Below, one piece after another: positions 1-9,536 of a stretch of DNA of 64,000 bases. Origin of the DNA: Flavobacteriales bacterium (GTDB taxonomy: Bacteria > Bacteroidota > Bacteroidia > Flavobacteriales_D > Crocinitomicaceae); the NCBI GenBank assembly GCA_015665275.1, contig JADFAL010000007.1:43818-107817 (forward strand). Reading direction: 5' to 3'. Every line of letters starts with the position of its first letter. The stretch's first letter is position 1. Below the pieces are notes generated by a model that was given only the letters and a program-made list of their open reading frames with translations, was not told the DNA's origin and made no database searches. The translations under genes and the position numbers were made by a program.

Positions 1-1952
1 CTGGATGGCCTGTTGGATCAGGAGCTACGAACAACTTCACACTTATCCGTATGATGAACGTTCAGCAAGGATCAACTTTCTGGGCTTTAGGTCAAACACA
101 ATGGGATGTTTTTCCAATCGATATGACGGATTCATTGGGAGCACATACCATGATTGCTTGTGGGGCACCTTGTACTCCAACCTCGTCTGCAATTTCAGCA
201 GAAGACTGTGATACATACACTGCGCCAGATGGTATGGTATACACTTCTTCAGGAATTTACACGGCAATTATTCCGAACTCACAAGGATGTGATAGTACGA
301 TTACTGTGGATTTGACTATTAATACGGCAACCACTGCTACTCTTACAGAGGTTGCATGTGATTCATTTGCATTGAACGGAACTACCTACAATTTCTCAGG
401 TACATACACTCAAATACTTTCAAATGCTGTAGGATGTGATAGTATTATTACCTTAAACCTTGACATTACAGCAACGCCATCAGCGCCAGTTATTTCAGGA
501 ACATTGAATTACTGTGATGGTGATACACCGACGGCATTGACAGTTGCAGGATCAGGAGCTACAGATTCACTTATTATTTCAGGTGTTATGGATGCAACGC
601 TAACAGGAGGTCTTCCAAAGGTGGTTGAGTTCTACGCAATCGAAGATATTTCTGATTTAAGTGCTTACGGATTTGGATCGGCTAATAACGGAGGTGGAAC
701 TGACGGAGAAGAATACACATTCCCAGCAGTTTCTGTAACAGCAGGAACATATATTCATGTCGCTACGGATTCAACTAATTTCAACGCATTCCTAGGGTTC
801 TTCCCTGATTACAATGGAGGATCTGCAGCCACCATAAATGGTGATGATGCTATTGAGTTGTTCCACAACGGAGCAGTAATCGATGTGTTTGGTGATATCA
901 ATACAGATGGAACGGGTCAGCCTTGGGAATACCTTGATGGATGGGCGTACCGCAAAGACAATGCTGTTCCAAACGGAGGAAACTTTATTATTGGTGAATG
1001 GGATTTTTCAGGAATCAATGCACTGGACAATCAGCCGACAAATGCTGGGGCACCAAACCCTTTCCCGGTTGAGACATACACATACACGCCACAGAACGCT
1101 ACCGTTACTTGGTACGACGATGCTGGATTGACAAATATGGTCGGAACAGGAAGCTCATATACACCTGGAATTACTTCAGGTAACATTTCTTACTACGTAA
1201 CAGCTTCAAATACTGGAGGGGCAACATGTGCTGGTGCAGCAACACAGGTTGATGTATCGTTCAATGCGCCACCAGCCGTATTGGCAAACGCTTCGGCAAC
1301 TGCTGTCTGTGAAGGAGAGAATGTTACATTGACAGGGTCAGGAGCAGATACATACCAATGGGATAACGGAGTTGTGGATAACGTTGCGTTTGCAGCGACA
1401 GCAACAACGACGTACGAAGTTATTGGTACAGATCAGTTCGGTTGTACTGCAACGGATTCAGTTGAAATTACAGTAACTGCAGCTCCGGCTACAACGTTGG
1501 CTGCTCAGCCTACCGTTTGTGATTCTGATGTAGCATTTACGCTTTCAGGAGGAACTCCAGCGGGAGGAACGTACTCGGGGACAGGGGTTTCGAACGGAGA
1601 CTTTGACCCATCTGTTTCTGGAGCTGGAACATTCACAATTATCTACTCATACACTGATAGTATTTCTGGATGTACTGGAACTTCAACGGCTGATTTGATC
1701 GTAAACGATTGTGCAAGCATCGCAGAACTTGAAGCAGAAGGAATTCTTGTGTACCCGAGTCCAACAACGGATGTATTGAATGTTCAATCTATTTCGGACA
1801 TCAAAACGATTGAAGTTGTTGATTTGTCAGGAATGATTGTTGTCAATGGAACTGAAAATTCGGTTTCAGTTGCAAATCTTGCAGCAGGAATGTATGTTAT
1901 TAACGTAACTACAGAGACAGGAATGTTCACTAAGACTTTCGTTAAGAAATAA
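1..1952 (+). CDS. T9SS-exported surface protein, 5' end outside window
   Basis: The reading frame is open from base 3 to the TAA at 1952 (649 residues visible), so the start lies upstream of the window. Two tandem ~45-residue Cys repeats come first (each opening CD(T/S) and closing GCDS(T/I)IT). A lamin-tail-like module follows at about residues 195-330 (VVEFYAIEDISDLSAYGFG... region), then Ig/SprB-like Thr/Ala-rich segments. The last ~70 residues form a type A T9SS sorting domain (VYPSPTTDVLN, then AAGMYVINV, ending FVKK). T9SS cargo is moved across the outer membrane and often anchored to the surface. Function beyond adhesion or structure cannot be stated. Internal Met codons at 51/54 are not starts, because coding similarity continues upstream of them. 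Confidence 0.88.
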   Translation, partial: GWPVGSGATNNFTLIRMMNVQQGSTFWALGQTQWDVFPIDMTDSLGAHTMIACGAPCTPTSSAISAEDCDTYTAPDGMVYTSSGIYTAIIPNSQGCDSTITVDLTINTATTATLTEVACDSFALNGTTYNFSGTYTQILSNAVGCDSIITLNLDITATPSAPVISGTLNYCDGDTPTALTVAGSGATDSLIISGVMDATLTGGLPKVVEFYAIEDISDLSAYGFGSANNGGGTDGEEYTFPAVSVTAGTYIHVATDSTNFNAFLGFFPDYNGGSAATINGDDAIELFHNGAVIDVFGDINTDGTGQPWEYLDGWAYRKDNAVPNGGNFIIGEWDFSGINALDNQPTNAGAPNPFPVETYTYTPQNATVTWYDDAGLTNMVGTGSSYTPGITSGNISYYVTASNTGGATCAGAATQVDVSFNAPPAVLANASATAVCEGENVTLTGSGADTYQWDNGVVDNVAFAATATTTYEVIGTDQFGCTATDSVEITVTAAPATTLAAQPTVCDSDVAFTLSGGTPAGGTYSGTGVSNGDFDPSVSGAGTFTIIYSYTDSISGCTGTSTADLIVNDCASIAELEAEGILVYPSPTTDVLNVQSISDIKTIEVVDLSGMIVVNGTENSVSVANLAAGMYVINVTTETGMFTKTFVKK

Positions 1953-1976
1953 TAGAAACAACCTACTAGATAATAG

Positions 1977-2010
1977 CCCTGGCCTCCGAAAGGAGTGTCA
2001 GGGTTTTTTT
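1977..2010 (+). terminator. Rho-independent terminator after T9SS gene
   Basis: Hairpin CCCTG/CAGGG with inner CTCC-GAAA-GGAG, followed by seven T. It lies 24 bases after the stop. Its 3' half recurs almost unchanged after another T9SS gene at 39166-39200. Confidence 0.85.
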
Positions 2011-2127
2011 ATGCCTTAGCGCTGTGCATTCTCAATAAAACCGTAGGAGAATCCTTCTTGCACAGACCTTAACGAATGTTAAAATATCCTAAACCCAAAT
2101 TCACTCCGTTTGAAGCCAATTAGGTTG

Positions 2128-2135
2128 TATCTTTG
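2128..2135 (+). promoter_or_regulatory. Bacteroidota -7 box for ccsBA
   Basis: TATCTTTG fits the Bacteroidota -7 consensus TAnnTTTG. It is 19 bases before the ATG at 2155. It also shows that the TTG at 2110, which would extend the frame by 15 codons, lies upstream of transcription and is not the start. Confidence 0.6.
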
Positions 2136-2154
2136 TGTTCGAAATTCTACATAT

Positions 2155-5100
2155 ATGGAACGAATCGCACAGGAGTTTTTTTCAATGCGCATGATGGTTG
2201 TTGCGCTGTTTGTATTTCTTGTCTCAATTGGACTGGCAACATTTGCAGAAACCGTATATGATACACAAACGGCCAGATTGCTGATATATGATGCTCAATG
2301 GTTCATGGTGTTGTTGCTGTATTTGTGTGCCGGATTGGTTGCAAATATTTTCAGACACCGAATGTTTCGTGCAGAGAAAATTTCCATCCTGACATTTCAC
2401 CTGGCTTTTATCGTAATGATTATTGGGGCTGCAGCAACACGTTTCTATGGCTTCGATGGAATTATGAAAATTCGTGAGAATGGGACGGCAAACTTTATGT
2501 ACAGTTCTGATCCGTATTTGATCGTTGAGGTGTACGATGGAGAAGATGAGTCTTTTTGGGAGAAGAAATTGCTAATGTCAGAGGCATTCGATCCAACGTT
2601 CACGGAAGAGGTTCCACTTCTGAGTAATAAGAACAACAATATTAAGCAGAATGTGACTCTGGAATGCGTTGGTTTTGAAAAGAACATGGTCGATTCTTTA
2701 GTTACGCGAAAAGACATTAAAGAAACGGCACTTGGTTTCGCGATAACCAGTACAGAGGCAGAATTCGTAACGGAAGGTAGCGTAAAGATGCTCGGGCAGC
2801 TTCCATTGTCTTATGAAGTGGAGAATCCAGTTCCAGGAATTCATGTGTGGAAAGCCGGGAACAAGTTCAAAATGAAATCGAGTCTTGGACTCAGGTCATT
2901 GGCAATGACAGAACTAATTGCGCTCCGACAAAGTGGCGAATCTCCAGCAGATTCACTGTTCGATGTAGTAATGCCTGATTCCATTATCACACTGGAAATG
3001 TCAAAATTGTACAATGTTCAAGGCCAGCAATTTGTGCTCAAAGAAATAAAGAAAAATACGGGAAGGAAGTTGATCAAATCTCCGATCAAAGATGCGGCGC
3101 CAGATTACTTGCACATTAGACTTCGAAGTAAAGGCAAAGTAAGTGAGGTATACAAGATTCCCGGAGGGTTCAAGCGAGTAGCCGAAGCGTACGAAGAACG
3201 TATTAAGTTTGCCGGTCTCAACTTTGTGATTGGTTATGGATCAAAACGAATTGGGATGCCGTTCAAAGTGAAGTGTGTGGATTTCCGTTTGGAACGATAT
3301 CCAAGTTCAAACCAACCCTCTTCGTACGAAAGCGATTTGATTATCATTGATTCCATTGCTCCGAACAATATCAAGAAGATCAAAAAGAACCTCTTCATGA
3401 ACCGCGTAGTGGATTACAAAGGATATCGTCTTTTCCAATCTTCCTATGACCAAGATGAAAAAGGAACAATCCTAAGTGTAAATAACGATTGGTGGGGAAC
3501 CAATATTTCGTATCTCGGGTATTTATTGATGGGGCTAGGGATGGTCTTGGCCTTGATCGCACCCGAAGGAAGAACAAGAGAATTGATTCGAAAAATTAAG
3601 AAGTTAGAAGAGAAACGAAGCAACTTGAGCACCATTGCACTTTTAATAGCATTATCCGTAGGTTTCTCTGCTTCTGCACAAGAACCGCAGGTAGATTCTT
3701 CAACTCAGGAGGTTGCAGAGGACCATACTGGTCATGATCATGCGGAAGGCGATCATTCCGGTCACGATCATGCTTCACATGCACAGACACCGCCACCAGC
3801 TCAGGAACAACATGAGTTTGTAAAACCACCGAAGCCATCAAAAATGTACATCATGTCTGAAGAGCATTCAGACGAGTTGGCTTCTCTTCTGGTACATAGC
3901 GAAATACACAAACGTCACATGCCGTTGCATACCTTGTGTGAACAATTGCTTCGAAAAATTCACCGAAATAATACATACAAAGGACATAATTCTGTTCAGG
4001 TAATTATTGGAATGCATATGAATCCATCCTTTTGGACACATGAGCAGCTGATTTATGTCTCGAGCAAGGGAGATTTGCGCAAGAAATTAGGTGTGAAGAA
4101 GTATGCTTCCTACTGGGATCTTTTCGATGAAAAAGGAGACTTTAAATTGGAGTCTGAGCTTGAGAAGGCAAACCGTAAACGTGAAGTCGATCGTAGCGAA
4201 GAAGAAAAGCAACTCATCAAACTAGTCGAGAAATACGAGATTTTCTTGAATATCATGTCCGAAGACTGGAGGTATCTGCGCATTCTACCAAAGGTGGGAG
4301 ATGACAATGTAGAACGCTGGACGACAATTATTTCTTTTACCAAAGAAACAGAAGAGTACAAGGTAATGTTCAATTATTTCGGTTCACTCGACGCTGCCAC
4401 TCGAGGAAAAGTTGATTATGGAATAGTATCTGACAATCTAAATAAGTTGAAAGCGCTTCAGCGCTCAAAATCAAAGTTGGATCTTCCTTCGGAATCAGTT
4501 GTGAACATGGAAATCACATACAACAAAATGGAGGTGGTGAAACGGGCGTATCAATTGTACGGTTTGATTGGGTTTTTCCTACTGATATTCTTCATGATTG
4601 GGCAACTATCACGTGGAGGAATTGCACCGAAATGGGTGAGAATTGGACAGACCGGTGCCCTAACAGGCGCTATTTTGACAACAATGTACCTTGGTTCCGG
4701 ATTGGTTTTTCGTGCACTTATCGCCGGTCACGTGCCATGGAGTGATGGATACGAAGCTTTGCTCTTCATCTCTTTGGTAACCGTAGTTATTGGATTGTTA
4801 CTCTACCGCAAGAACAAAGTGATTTTGGCAGCGGCCTGTATTCTCGCTTTCTTCTTATTGTTTGTAAGCAGTTTGAATATTCTAGATCCAGAGATTACGA
4901 AATTACAGCCCGTATTAAAATCGTATTGGTTGAAAATTCATGTAGCCATAATCACGGGAAGTTACGCACCACTAGGAATTGGAGCGATGCTCGGTCTTAT
5001 CAATATGATATTGTACATCGTTAGAAACGAAGGCAACAAGGAGCGTTTGAACCTTACGATAAAGCAATTAACGTACAGAACGGAGATCGTAATAACTATC

Positions 5101-5691
5101 GGTTTGGTGATGTTGACCATCGGAACCTTCCTTGGAGGTGTTTGGGCGAATGAGTCTTGGGGACGCTACTGGGCTTGGGATCCAAAGGAAACATGGGCTT
5201 TGGTAGCCATTCTTGCCTATGCAATCTTATTGCACTTGCGTTTCATTCCAGGAGTCAAAGACGGATTTACGTTCAACGCTGTATCTCTCTGGGCTTACGC
5301 AACAATTCTATTCACATTCTTCGGAGTTAACTTTTACTTAGTAGGGCTTCATTCATATGCGAACGGAGAAGGCTTGGCAGAATTTCCAACATGGTTGAGC
5401 GCAGTGGGTGCCGGATTCTATCTGTTTACAGAATATGCCTCCTTTAAGAATCAGATCTACAAAAGTAAGGGTGAAAGCATTCCGACCATATTTTTTACAC
5501 GTAAATTGACCATTCTTGGTTCGTTGATTGTTCTTGTAGCCATCATGATGATGATCTTCAAGATCTCACCTATTGCAACCGTAGCAACTAACACTGGATA
5601 CATTTTGGCGTTGATTGTAGTTGCAACAGGAGTTCAATATCTATTGGGTGGGAGAAAGGCAAATACCAATTCGACCGAAATTCTAGACTGA
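2155..5691 (+). CDS. ccsBA: Fused cytochrome c synthetase CcsBA (ResB-CcsA)
   Basis: System II cytochrome c maturation: CcsBA exports heme and attaches it to CxxCH motifs of apocytochromes in the periplasm. The protein is 1178 residues. The N-terminal ResB/CcsB half has three membrane segments in the first ~110 residues, a large periplasmic domain and another segment near 450-470. A second signal-like hydrophobic stretch at about 493-510 is followed by a His/Asp-rich stretch (~523-542, repeated GHDH), then a ~250-residue soluble part. The CcsA half starts near 800 with about eight membrane segments and the heme-handling WWD motif WGRYWAWDPKETW at about 1002. It would serve the c-type hemes of CcoP and CcoO encoded at 23-27 kb. 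Its stop overlaps the bshB1 start (TGATG). Confidence 0.93.
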   Translation: MERIAQEFFSMRMMVVALFVFLVSIGLATFAETVYDTQTARLLIYDAQWFMVLLLYLCAGLVANIFRHRMFRAEKISILTFHLAFIVMIIGAAATRFYGFDGIMKIRENGTANFMYSSDPYLIVEVYDGEDESFWEKKLLMSEAFDPTFTEEVPLLSNKNNNIKQNVTLECVGFEKNMVDSLVTRKDIKETALGFAITSTEAEFVTEGSVKMLGQLPLSYEVENPVPGIHVWKAGNKFKMKSSLGLRSLAMTELIALRQSGESPADSLFDVVMPDSIITLEMSKLYNVQGQQFVLKEIKKNTGRKLIKSPIKDAAPDYLHIRLRSKGKVSEVYKIPGGFKRVAEAYEERIKFAGLNFVIGYGSKRIGMPFKVKCVDFRLERYPSSNQPSSYESDLIIIDSIAPNNIKKIKKNLFMNRVVDYKGYRLFQSSYDQDEKGTILSVNNDWWGTNISYLGYLLMGLGMVLALIAPEGRTRELIRKIKKLEEKRSNLSTIALLIALSVGFSASAQEPQVDSSTQEVAEDHTGHDHAEGDHSGHDHASHAQTPPPAQEQHEFVKPPKPSKMYIMSEEHSDELASLLVHSEIHKRHMPLHTLCEQLLRKIHRNNTYKGHNSVQVIIGMHMNPSFWTHEQLIYVSSKGDLRKKLGVKKYASYWDLFDEKGDFKLESELEKANRKREVDRSEEEKQLIKLVEKYEIFLNIMSEDWRYLRILPKVGDDNVERWTTIISFTKETEEYKVMFNYFGSLDAATRGKVDYGIVSDNLNKLKALQRSKSKLDLPSESVVNMEITYNKMEVVKRAYQLYGLIGFFLLIFFMIGQLSRGGIAPKWVRIGQTGALTGAILTTMYLGSGLVFRALIAGHVPWSDGYEALLFISLVTVVIGLLLYRKNKVILAAACILAFFLLFVSSLNILDPEITKLQPVLKSYWLKIHVAIITGSYAPLGIGAMLGLINMILYIVRNEGNKERLNLTIKQLTYRTEIVITIGLVMLTIGTFLGGVWANESWGRYWAWDPKETWALVAILAYAILLHLRFIPGVKDGFTFNAVSLWAYATILFTFFGVNFYLVGLHSYANGEGLAEFPTWLSAVGAGFYLFTEYASFKNQIYKSKGESIPTIFFTRKLTILGSLIVLVAIMMMIFKISPIATVATNTGYILALIVVATGVQYLLGGRKANTNSTEILD

Positions 5692-6410
5692 TGAAGAAGT
5701 TGGACATACTCGCTTTCGCAGCGCATCCGGACGATGTAGAACTCGCATGCTCGGGAACGGTAATCAAGCATATTGATGCTGGACTCAAAGTTGGAATCGT
5801 TGACTTAACGCAAGGTGAAATGGGCTCCCGTGGAACCATTGATACGCGTTACGAAGAGGCGGCAAATGCATCGGAGATTATGGGCGTAACCGAGCGCGTA
5901 AATCTTAAGATGGCTGATGGATTATTTCAAATTAACGAAGACAGCAAGCGATTAATCGTGGAACAAATTCGTCGATATCGACCGGAGATTGTTTTGGCAA
6001 ATGCAATTGACGATCGCCATCCCGATCACGGACGTGCATCCAAGTTAGTATCCGAGGCATGTTTCTTAGCAGGATTGGTTCAGTTTGAAACAGAGTGGGA
6101 GGGAACGAAGCAAGAACATTTTCGCCCGAAAGCGGTCTACCATTATATTCAGGATCGCTATATCAAGCCTGATTTTGTGATAGACGTGACTGGGGTTGCT
6201 GAACGAAAGATGGAAGCAATCAAAGCGTACAAGACGCAATTTTTCCAGCCCGACCAGGATGGACCCAAAACACCGATTTCAGGTGCGGATTTCATGGATT
6301 TCATCTGGGCACGGATGCGCGAGATGGGACGTCAGGCCGGATTTAGTTGTGGGGAAGGATTCACCGTAGAGCGATTTCCCGGTGTTAATTTATTAACGGA
6401 CTTGAAATAA
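5691..6410 (+). CDS. bshB1: Bacillithiol biosynthesis deacetylase BshB1
   Basis: LmbE/PIG-L family Zn deacetylase, 239 residues, the usual length. BshB1 removes the acetyl group from GlcNAc-malate in the second step of bacillithiol synthesis in the cytoplasm. The metal/catalytic AHPDD motif is at residues 11-15, and the DDRHPDHGRAS segment near 105 carries further metal and catalytic His. Bacillithiol is the low-molecular-weight thiol of many Bacteroidota. The start overlaps the ccsBA stop by one base, so translation is probably coupled. The bshA and bshC genes are not in the window. Confidence 0.92.
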   Translation: MKKLDILAFAAHPDDVELACSGTVIKHIDAGLKVGIVDLTQGEMGSRGTIDTRYEEAANASEIMGVTERVNLKMADGLFQINEDSKRLIVEQIRRYRPEIVLANAIDDRHPDHGRASKLVSEACFLAGLVQFETEWEGTKQEHFRPKAVYHYIQDRYIKPDFVIDVTGVAERKMEAIKAYKTQFFQPDQDGPKTPISGADFMDFIWARMREMGRQAGFSCGEGFTVERFPGVNLLTDLK

Positions 6411-6472
6411 TTCCACACGTCTTGTTAACATCATGTTAACGCTTACTTCTGGTTAAAAGGCAACACATCCCT

Positions 6473-6480
6473 TAGTTTTG
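6473..6480 (+). promoter_or_regulatory. -7 box for the gliding-type surface protein
   Basis: TAGTTTTG matches TAnnTTTG, 39 bases before the ATG at 6520. Two GTTAAC repeats at about 6424-6441 lie upstream; their role is unknown. Confidence 0.5.
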
Positions 6481-6519
6481 CGTCAGTATAGTGACGACTG
6501 ACGAGATTATGCAAAAACT

Positions 6520-9489
6520 ATGAGAACGACCTTATTTCTCCTTTTCTTCATGTGCCTGATAAATGCAAATGCACAGTTACCATGCTTTAATTCAAATACG
6601 ATTTTCTTTGAAGATTTTGAAGGCGGAAGTCCTGTTCAGGGAGCGGTTACTTCAAATATCTATGGAGGAGGAACTTATAACGGCGCAAATTACATTCTCA
6701 GCGGGAACTTGCACGGCTGGTTCAATGTTATCAATGGACTTGGCAATGTTGATGTATACGACAATCTTATTCCAGGTTTCTGTGTTGGATTACCAACCGA
6801 AGTTTCATTCTGGACACGTCAATCGTTTGGCGTTACGAACGTGACGTTTAGCGTGGAGGACAATACCGGGACTATACTAGCGAGCCAAACCTTAAATCTT
6901 ACAAATACCTACCAGCAAATCTTCTTCAACTTTACGGCAACAACAGCCGACCTTCGATTCATCATCCATTGCAATTCTACCGGTGGAAATGGCGTGGATA
7001 TTTGTGTAGAAGATATCTTGATGACACAATGCCCACCGGCTGGCGAAACGTTAGTCTATTCTGATTGCAACAATACAGGAACGGTAGATTTACATTCTTT
7101 ATTCTCTGTTGCTGTTGGTACAACGGGAACATGGTCTGGGCCTTCTGTCCTTGCCAACGGATATCTCGGGACGTTTGATCCTTCGGTCAATGCAAATGGA
7201 GTGTACAGCTATTCTGAGGGAACTGGATGTAGCGCTACAGTTTCGACTGCAGAAGTGAATTTCCCTGGAACCATCGATCTTGGTCCTGATACAACGGTTT
7301 GCGCCGGAGCCGCTGTGAATTTGGACGCTGGAGCTGGATTTGATAGTTATTCGTGGTCAAATGGAGCTACAACACAATCGATTAATGTATTGGCGCCGGG
7401 AACCTACAGTTTAGACGCTTCCGTGCAAATGGGAAATGTTATTCAGAACGGTGACTTTGAGGGAGGTCTAACAAATTCTGCAAATAATTTCACAACGGCG
7501 TATGTTCCTGGAACTGGTGGGGCATGGGGCTTGCTTTCAGCCCCTGGTCAGTATGCCATTTCAACCAGCCCTAATTTGGTTCATAACAATTTTGTTTTTT
7601 GCGGCGATCATACAACAGGAACTGGAAATATGTTCATCGCAAATGGATCTTCAACAGCCGGGACAGTGGTATGGAGCCAAACCGTTACTGTTTCCGCTAC
7701 AACAGATTATTTATTCTCGTTCTGGGCAACGAATGTGGTAAACGATCCCAATACATCCGATTTGCAACTGTACATCAATGGTGTAGCAATTGGTCCGGTG
7801 AATTCTACGACTCCATTTGGATGTAACTGGCAGCAAAGCAGCGATATTTGGAATTCAGGCGGCGCTACGTCGGCTGTTCTTGAAATTGTCAATCAAAGTA
7901 CGGCTGCAGGAGGAAATGATTTCGCTTTGGACGACATTTCATTCGGTCCCATTTGTATTGTATCAGACGCTATTGTCGTGAACCATCAAACGCCTGCACA
8001 GACGACAACCGTTGTCGATCTTTCCTGTCAAGGAGCTGCCGATGCTGAAATTCACATAGATAATGCTTTAGCGATTGAATACAGTTCGGATAATGGAGCT
8101 ACCTGGCAAGTAGATTCTTTCTTTCTGAATTTACCAGCGGGAACCTACGATATTTGTTCTCGAACTGCACTTGGATGTGATGTTTGTGAAACGGTAACCA
8201 TTGTGGATCCTGCCCCAGTAACTGTTGCCGTAAGCCCAGATGTCACAATTTGTCAAAATGGAAGTACAGTGATAACAGCAACGGGATCAGGCGGAAACAC
8301 TTTTGATTATCATTGGGACTTCACTGCGGACTTATCTGCAAATCAAACGGTTTCTCCAGCGCCAACAACAGGTCAAACAACGATAAGTTATACGGTATAC
8401 GCGGAAAATGAAAATGGATGTATTTCCGCACCTGAAATTATCAACGTAACCGTATTAGCGCCTTTATCAGCAACGATTACTCCAGCGCAGAGCATTTGTC
8501 CAGGAGAATCAGCAACTATTGCAGTCGTTGTTTCAGGAGGAGATGGAGGGCCTTACGCGTATGTTTGGGATTCTGGACAATCTACCGATCAAATTACGGT
8601 GTCTCCTACAGATACAACTATCTATACCGTTGTTATTGATGACGCTTGTGAGACAACTCCCATTACTTTGTCAATCGTTGTAAACGTAGCTCCAGAACCC
8701 GTTCCTTCCTATGAGATTATTAGTCCATTGCAATGTGAGCCTGGTATTTTCGAGATAGTTAATACTACAGATCCGAATTTGACAGATGCTATTGTTTGGA
8801 CCATCAACGGAACGGAAATATTTATCAATCAGGAAACCATTATCACGCAAGCGTACAATGCCGGGTCGTATGATTTGGAAATGACCGTGACCTCTCCGGA
8901 GGGATGTGTTGGAACGGCAATTTTTCCCGCAGCTTTGTATGTAGCACCAGCCCCAGTTGCAAATTTCATGTACAGTCCGAATCCACCAACGATGTTCAAT
9001 ACACAGGTACTATTCAACAATAATTCGGTTGGTGCCACTTCGTATGAATGGACTTTCGAACAAGGATCACCAGCGGTTTCTACTATGGAAAATCCAACTA
9101 CATTGTTCCCTGATGGACAGGTTGGATTGTACGAGACAACTTTGGTTGCCATTTCTGATTTGGGTTGCACAGACACCACGACTGTTGATATTCAGGTTTA
9201 TCCAGAAGTAATTTTATATGCTCCAAACACCTTTACTCCTGATGGAGATGAATTCAATCAAAGCTGGCACGTATTTATTGAAGGTGTTGATACCTACGAT
9301 TTTCAATTGACTGTATTCAACCGATGGGGGCAAATTATTTGGGAAACAAACGATCCGAATATTGGGTGGGATGCTACGTATAATGGACGCATGGTTCAGG
9401 ATGGAACTTACACCTGGTTCATTACAACACGCGATATTCTCAACGATAACAAGTACGAGTTTAACGGTCACGTAAATGTGATTCGATAA
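6520..9489 (+). CDS. Gliding-motility-type (type B CTD) T9SS surface protein
   Basis: 989 residues with a signal peptide ending near residue 18 (ANAQ). A carbohydrate-binding-like beta region (EDFEGG... near residue 28) and a second similar one (NGDFEGG, about 310-490) are followed by several Ig-like SprB-type repeats. A PKD domain lies at about 805-890 and a gliding-motility-associated C-terminal domain at about 900-989 (APNTFTPDGDEFN, FNRWGQIIWE, DGTYTW). That CTD (TIGR04131 type) directs export by T9SS. Role: cell-surface adhesion or matrix, inferred. It has its own promoter and a shared terminator with the convergent operon. Confidence 0.92.
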   Translation: MRTTLFLLFFMCLINANAQLPCFNSNTIFFEDFEGGSPVQGAVTSNIYGGGTYNGANYILSGNLHGWFNVINGLGNVDVYDNLIPGFCVGLPTEVSFWTRQSFGVTNVTFSVEDNTGTILASQTLNLTNTYQQIFFNFTATTADLRFIIHCNSTGGNGVDICVEDILMTQCPPAGETLVYSDCNNTGTVDLHSLFSVAVGTTGTWSGPSVLANGYLGTFDPSVNANGVYSYSEGTGCSATVSTAEVNFPGTIDLGPDTTVCAGAAVNLDAGAGFDSYSWSNGATTQSINVLAPGTYSLDASVQMGNVIQNGDFEGGLTNSANNFTTAYVPGTGGAWGLLSAPGQYAISTSPNLVHNNFVFCGDHTTGTGNMFIANGSSTAGTVVWSQTVTVSATTDYLFSFWATNVVNDPNTSDLQLYINGVAIGPVNSTTPFGCNWQQSSDIWNSGGATSAVLEIVNQSTAAGGNDFALDDISFGPICIVSDAIVVNHQTPAQTTTVVDLSCQGAADAEIHIDNALAIEYSSDNGATWQVDSFFLNLPAGTYDICSRTALGCDVCETVTIVDPAPVTVAVSPDVTICQNGSTVITATGSGGNTFDYHWDFTADLSANQTVSPAPTTGQTTISYTVYAENENGCISAPEIINVTVLAPLSATITPAQSICPGESATIAVVVSGGDGGPYAYVWDSGQSTDQITVSPTDTTIYTVVIDDACETTPITLSIVVNVAPEPVPSYEIISPLQCEPGIFEIVNTTDPNLTDAIVWTINGTEIFINQETIITQAYNAGSYDLEMTVTSPEGCVGTAIFPAALYVAPAPVANFMYSPNPPTMFNTQVLFNNNSVGATSYEWTFEQGSPAVSTMENPTTLFPDGQVGLYETTLVAISDLGCTDTTTVDIQVYPEVILYAPNTFTPDGDEFNQSWHVFIEGVDTYDFQLTVFNRWGQIIWETNDPNIGWDATYNGRMVQDGTYTWFITTRDILNDNKYEFNGHVNVIR

Positions 9490-9490
9490 A

Positions 9491-9520
9491 AAAAGCCCGA
9501 CCCTTTACGAGTCGAGCTTT
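9491..9520. terminator. Bidirectional terminator between convergent genes
   Basis: Stem AAAAGCcCGAC / GTCGaGCTTT with A-tract on the left and T residues on the right. It serves the surface-protein gene (+) and the sigma operon (-). Confidence 0.75.
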
Positions 9521-9536
9521 CCATTTATCTCTCAGG

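Noticed and set aside
2110-2154. TTG start that would lengthen CcsBA by 15 residues
   Set aside because: The region contains the -7 box, and the ATG at 2155 begins a normal N-terminus.
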